In this document: piece after piece, positions 50,933 through 53,641 of the stretch | How the letters are laid out: each line of letters starts with the position of its first letter | Numbering within the stretch: the first letter of the stretch is position 1 | Notes under the pieces: generated by a model | Told to the model about the DNA's origin: nothing | Database searches by the model: none | The model's input: the letters and a program-made list of their open reading frames with translations, nothing else | Assembly: GCF_008123425.1 (NCBI RefSeq) | Contig: NZ_VSSS01000069.1 | Location: 1-53,641 of the forward strand | Direction: 5' to 3' | DNA: 53,641 bases | From: Bradyrhizobium rifense | GTDB lineage: Bacteria > Pseudomonadota > Alphaproteobacteria > Rhizobiales > Xanthobacteraceae | Made by a program: the position numbers and the translations under genes

Positions 50933-52522
50933 TCAACGTGGTTCGGCATTCGTTGGCGCGGGTGCGAACAGGTTCGTCGACGCGGCTTCCTGAACGATCA
51001 CTGCCGCGTCTTCCGGCAGCAGAAACCCACGCGCCATCAGATCCTGGGCGGCGATCCGGATCCGGTTCACGTAATCGTCGCGGCCGTGATAGCGCTCTTC
51101 GATCGATGGGCGGGCGTCACCGGTACGCTCTCGTTCCGCTTTCGTCGCTGCGAATGGCAAGAAGGACCCGATCAGCATGCAGGTGAATGTCTGCGGCTGG
51201 TTCTGGGCGCCATTGGTGCCGGTCGGCACCGCAACATCCGGCAGCCGCACGCCGCCGAGCGCATTGCCGTCCTGATCGCGCTTCGGCACTTGTATCACTG
51301 CGGCGGAAAGCCGAGTGGGGGCGCGCAGCGCAGGTGGCTCGCCGCCCGCGGCTTCAAGCGGCATCAGTTCGCTGGCGGGCGGCTTGGAGCCGCGGCTTAC
51401 CCAGGCATCAAGGTGCAGCAGGAGGGCCCGCGACAGCGGCGACCAATCGAGGCGGCCCGGCGTCAGTTTGCAGGCCGGTGACTTGGGAGCGGGTACATGC
51501 GGGCCTCCTGCGATATCGTACATCCGCACATTGGCGGGCAGTGGCTGATCCGCGGTTCCGGACGCGCCCGTGCGGCCAAGCGAAGCGCGCAGCGAATAGT
51601 AGTCCGTGGTGGAGTTCACGAGTATCATCCTCGGAGGCACCTCGCCGCGCGCCTCGACCTTGGCCGTGATCTCCCCGATCGTGAGCGGTCCGTCATTCAC
51701 GCCGGGAAAATCGGGGTTGTCGAATGTGGGAGCTCCCTCGGCGCTCGACATTGGTCCAAGGCCCGTCTGCAGGATCGGAAGAAGGCCGGCGGCCGAGACG
51801 AACACATGCATTCCGTCGAAGACGCGCCGGTTGCCCATCATGTTGAAGCCGTTCAGGAGAAAGGTCTTCAGGAATCGTCCATCCTGGGACCTGCCGCTCG
51901 CGAGTACGCGGTTGATCGCTCCCTTGAGCGGGTTGGGCGTTCCGCTCTTGTCATAAGCTGCATGCGCGAAGAAATCCGCGGCATCGCGGACGATCGCAAA
52001 GCCCACTCCCTCGACGAAGCGTGTCTTGCCATCAGCGTCAGTGAACGAAGGCAGGTCCGCACCCTGTCCAAGCTCCCAGAAAACCTCCGCAACTGCGAAA
52101 CCATGGTCCTGAAGAAAGCCGGTCCCCTGCTCCAGCGTGCCCGGGAGAAACCGCACGTCGCGCGGCGAGTTGTAGATCGCCTCGGCCCAGACTTGCCCGC
52201 GGTTGGGTACGTCCACCAGCAACGCGTAGTTTTCCCCGCGCGGAGCCGCCGGCATCATGAGAATGATCTTCGCCGCGTAGTCGACGCGCCCGCGTTCATT
52301 GCGCGGCGCCTTGTCGATCCCAGGGATGGCCTCTTGTGGCGATAGATCGCCGCGGATCTTGCCCTGCCAAATCACATAGTCGCCGGCGCGAAATGTGCCG
52401 GAAGGCTGCTTCGACGTGAACTCGATCCGGGTAACTTCTGCGCTCACTGGTCGCGCCGTCGAAATCAGGCTGAACAAGCAGAACAAGAACATCACGATTC
52501 GCCCGTTTCGACGGAGCGGCAT
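50933..52522 (-). CDS. Secreted alpha/beta-hydrolase domain protein
   Basis: A 529-residue exported protein. The ATG at 52522 gives a signal peptide (LRRNGRIVMFLFCLFSLISTARPVSA). The mature part matches the alpha/beta hydrolase domain found as a secreted protein in many Rhizobiales (Abhydrolase_10-like): YALLVDVPNRGQVWAEAIYNSP, GFAVAEVFWELGQGADLPSF, LNGFNMMGNRRVFDGMHVFVSAAGLL, RMILVNSTTDYYSLRASLGRT, YDIAGGPHVP. The clear catalytic Ser of the GxSxG type is replaced by sequence around LNGFNMMGNRR, so activity is uncertain. It lies between the TetR operator and the small secreted gene on the same strand. Confidence 0.85.
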   Translation of the reverse strand: MPLRRNGRIVMFLFCLFSLISTARPVSAEVTRIEFTSKQPSGTFRAGDYVIWQGKIRGDLSPQEAIPGIDKAPRNERGRVDYAAKIILMMPAAPRGENYALLVDVPNRGQVWAEAIYNSPRDVRFLPGTLEQGTGFLQDHGFAVAEVFWELGQGADLPSFTDADGKTRFVEGVGFAIVRDAADFFAHAAYDKSGTPNPLKGAINRVLASGRSQDGRFLKTFLLNGFNMMGNRRVFDGMHVFVSAAGLLPILQTGLGPMSSAEGAPTFDNPDFPGVNDGPLTIGEITAKVEARGEVPPRMILVNSTTDYYSLRASLGRTGASGTADQPLPANVRMYDIAGGPHVPAPKSPACKLTPGRLDWSPLSRALLLHLDAWVSRGSKPPASELMPLEAAGGEPPALRAPTRLSAAVIQVPKRDQDGNALGGVRLPDVAVPTGTNGAQNQPQTFTCMLIGSFLPFAATKAERERTGDARPSIEERYHGRDDYVNRIRIAAQDLMARGFLLPEDAAVIVQEAASTNLFAPAPTNAEPR

Positions 52523-52645
52523 GAGAATTCTCCATAGGGGATCGCGGAAGGTTTCGAGCACTTTTGATCCCGACACGCCGTATCAGAGCGAACACGATGG
52601 ACCGGCACCTTTTTCACCGGGCCATCGCCTATCGCGAAGGCCTTC

Positions 52646-53164
52646 TCACTCCATCCAATAATCAATGTCCGTCTGATTGGCATTGAGGCCGGCCTTCGGC
52701 TCGGACGGGCCATGACTGCTGATGATGCCACGTATCCGGGCGAGGCTGCCCGTGCCACCGGTAATGACGCCGGATGTCATGTTCGTAAGCTTCCCATCTC
52801 CACTGCTTTGAGCAACGAGAGATGTCCTGACAAAAAACTTCTCTCCGTTCTCCAGTATCCAAACGTTGTAGATGAGAGCCGGACCGTTGTTGTCGATGTA
52901 GTCCGACATGCCGCGTGTCCACTGCTCCTTCAACCTCGATCCGTTGATGAGAGGGGCATCGTCACCATAGGTCCGCCGAATTTCGAAGAGCCGAGCTTGA
53001 TGTCCCGGAATGTCGCCAACATCGATGACGTGTTGTTGGGTGTATACCGTCTGAGTTGCCGGCGTATCATAGCTGATGTGGTGCTTTTGCTGCGCAATGG
53101 CCACCGGCGCGGTTAGAACCATTGCGAGAGTGATCGTCATTCCAAGCGCGATATTGCGAAACAT
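52646..53164 (-). CDS. Small secreted protein, possible allene-oxide-cyclase/dirigent-like barrel
   Basis: A 172-residue exported protein. The ATG at 53164 has GAGAGG 6 bases upstream. The signal peptide is RNIALGMTITLAMVLTAPVAIAQ. The mature part has VIDVGDIPGHQARLFEIRRTY, GPALIYNVWILENGEKFFVRTSLVAQSSGDGKLTNMTSGVITGGTGSLARIRGII, and the GGTGxLARIRG segment recalls the allene oxide cyclase/dirigent-type beta-barrel. No catalytic residues can be named. The TetR-type palindrome at 53311-53325 lies 147 bases upstream. Confidence 0.75.
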   Translation of the reverse strand: MFRNIALGMTITLAMVLTAPVAIAQQKHHISYDTPATQTVYTQQHVIDVGDIPGHQARLFEIRRTYGDDAPLINGSRLKEQWTRGMSDYIDNNGPALIYNVWILENGEKFFVRTSLVAQSSGDGKLTNMTSGVITGGTGSLARIRGIISSHGPSEPKAGLNANQTDIDYWME

Positions 53165-53310
53165 GCGTGACCTCTCATGCTGGTATCCACCCAATCGTGA
53201 AGGTATCGGCGGACGTTGTTGAAAATTCCCTCATCAACCGGTCAACGCTCGGTAGCGACCGAGCCCCAACCGAAGCTGATTTCGCCGCGCTTTTCCGAGG
53301 TGCCATAAAT

Positions 53311-53325
53311 TAGACCGATCGTCTA
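53311..53325. promoter_or_regulatory. Candidate TetR operator, copy 2
   Basis: TAGACCGATCGTCTA, identical to the site before the TetR gene except for one central base (T for C). It lies 147 bases upstream of the small secreted gene and 2.5 kb from copy 1. Finding the same rare-looking 15-mer twice in one small region, both times upstream of minus-strand genes, supports real regulator binding. Confidence 0.7.
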
Positions 53326-53371
53326 GCATTCGGCGTGGCTGCAGGCGATCTCGCCCATCAATCTTTTTTGA

Positions 53372-53626
53372 CAGCGTTTTGTCGGACAAGGCTTGCCCGC
53401 TAAGCCGGGCGCGTGGGCCAACATCCCGTTGAACAATCGCAGCGATCCGATTTGCTTCAGCCCCCAGCTCTCCCGCGCTCGCAACCAGGTCGAGCGGTCC
53501 TTCAACTGGATCAAACAATGTCGTCGGGTGGCGACGCGCGACGACAGGCTCGCCGCCAACGACCTTGCCGTCGTTCAGCTCGCATCAATCCGACGATGGC
53601 TGCGCCTTCATGAGTCCGCGTCCTAG
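53372..53626 (+). pseudogene. IS5-family transposase remnant (3' end only)
   Basis: The plus strand encodes the C-terminal part of an IS5-type transposase: GAWANIPLNNRSDPICFSP, then LSRARNQVERSFNWIKQCRRVATRDDRLAANDLAVVQLASIRRWLRLHESAS followed by a stop. The family reads NRKDPICFSPYLYRARNxVERFFNKIKQCRRVATRYDKLAANYLA. The DDE-type Glu is in NQVERSFNWIKQ. A stop in frame at 53369-53371 cuts it off, and the N-terminal and middle parts are absent to the left. The element is a decayed fragment; its terminal repeat may lie just beyond the window. Confidence 0.85.
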
Positions 53627-53641
53627 CACTACTTTGGCAGA

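Noticed and set aside
53234..53518. Minus-strand 94-codon frame near the right end
   Set aside because: It overlaps the transposase remnant and the operator, and has no protein-family character.

Overview
The window is GC-rich chromosomal DNA of an alphaproteobacterium, most likely a Bradyrhizobium or a close relative. I infer this from protein sequences that look like bradyrhizobial orthologues (Dxs, ClpS, EcfG-like sigma with membrane anti-sigma, DUF1194, extensin-family, DUF1499 proteins) and from several families of intergenic palindromic repeats of the kind scattered through Bradyrhizobium genomes. No rRNA, tRNA, CRISPR array or intact insertion sequence was seen. Most of the window is ordinary housekeeping sequence with short operons on both strands.

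Left part (1-16.3 kb): an MFS permease, an unusual crotonase, a secreted 5'-nucleotidase, a histone-deacetylase-like amidohydrolase, xseB and dxs with a long untranslated leader, then a nucleoside deoxyribosyltransferase, tlyA and an overlapping RlmD/TrmA-type methyltransferase. Two frameshifted genes (an Acg-like nitroreductase and a VOC protein) and a cluster of palindromic repeats follow. Next come a secreted protein made of two copies of one domain and a DUF1194 von Willebrand protein.

Middle (16.5-28.3 kb): the clearest regulated system is a fluoride-response operon. A crcB-motif (fluoride) riboswitch with an antiterminator/terminator switch precedes an MFS transporter, two CrcB/Fluc genes with opposite charge bias, and a DUF190 protein. 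clpS follows. A LysR gene then faces an operon of LeuC-like and LeuD-like dehydratase subunits plus a 2-hydroxycarboxylate transporter, with a perfect palindrome in the shared promoter. A minus-strand run holds a GNAT acetyltransferase, a class III cyclase, aroC, a histidine phosphatase and fabI.

Right part (28.4-53.6 kb): an ECF sigma/anti-sigma pair, a DnaJ-family chaperone, a surface lipoprotein, pdxH, an SDR, a methyltransferase, a CorA transporter, an L,D-transpeptidase, an extensin-family protein, an acyl-CoA ligase, an HTTM-like membrane protein, a DUF1499 protein, an MBL hydrolase, glutaryl-CoA dehydrogenase, ribB with a degenerate GTP-cyclohydrolase II half, a KefB-like antiporter, a DUF3124 protein and an aminotransferase convergent with a BoxR-like HTH protein. 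At the end, a TetR gene, a secreted alpha/beta hydrolase and a small secreted protein lie on one strand. The same 15-bp near-palindrome stands before the TetR gene and before the small secreted gene, which suggests one local regulon. An IS5-type transposase remnant ends the window.
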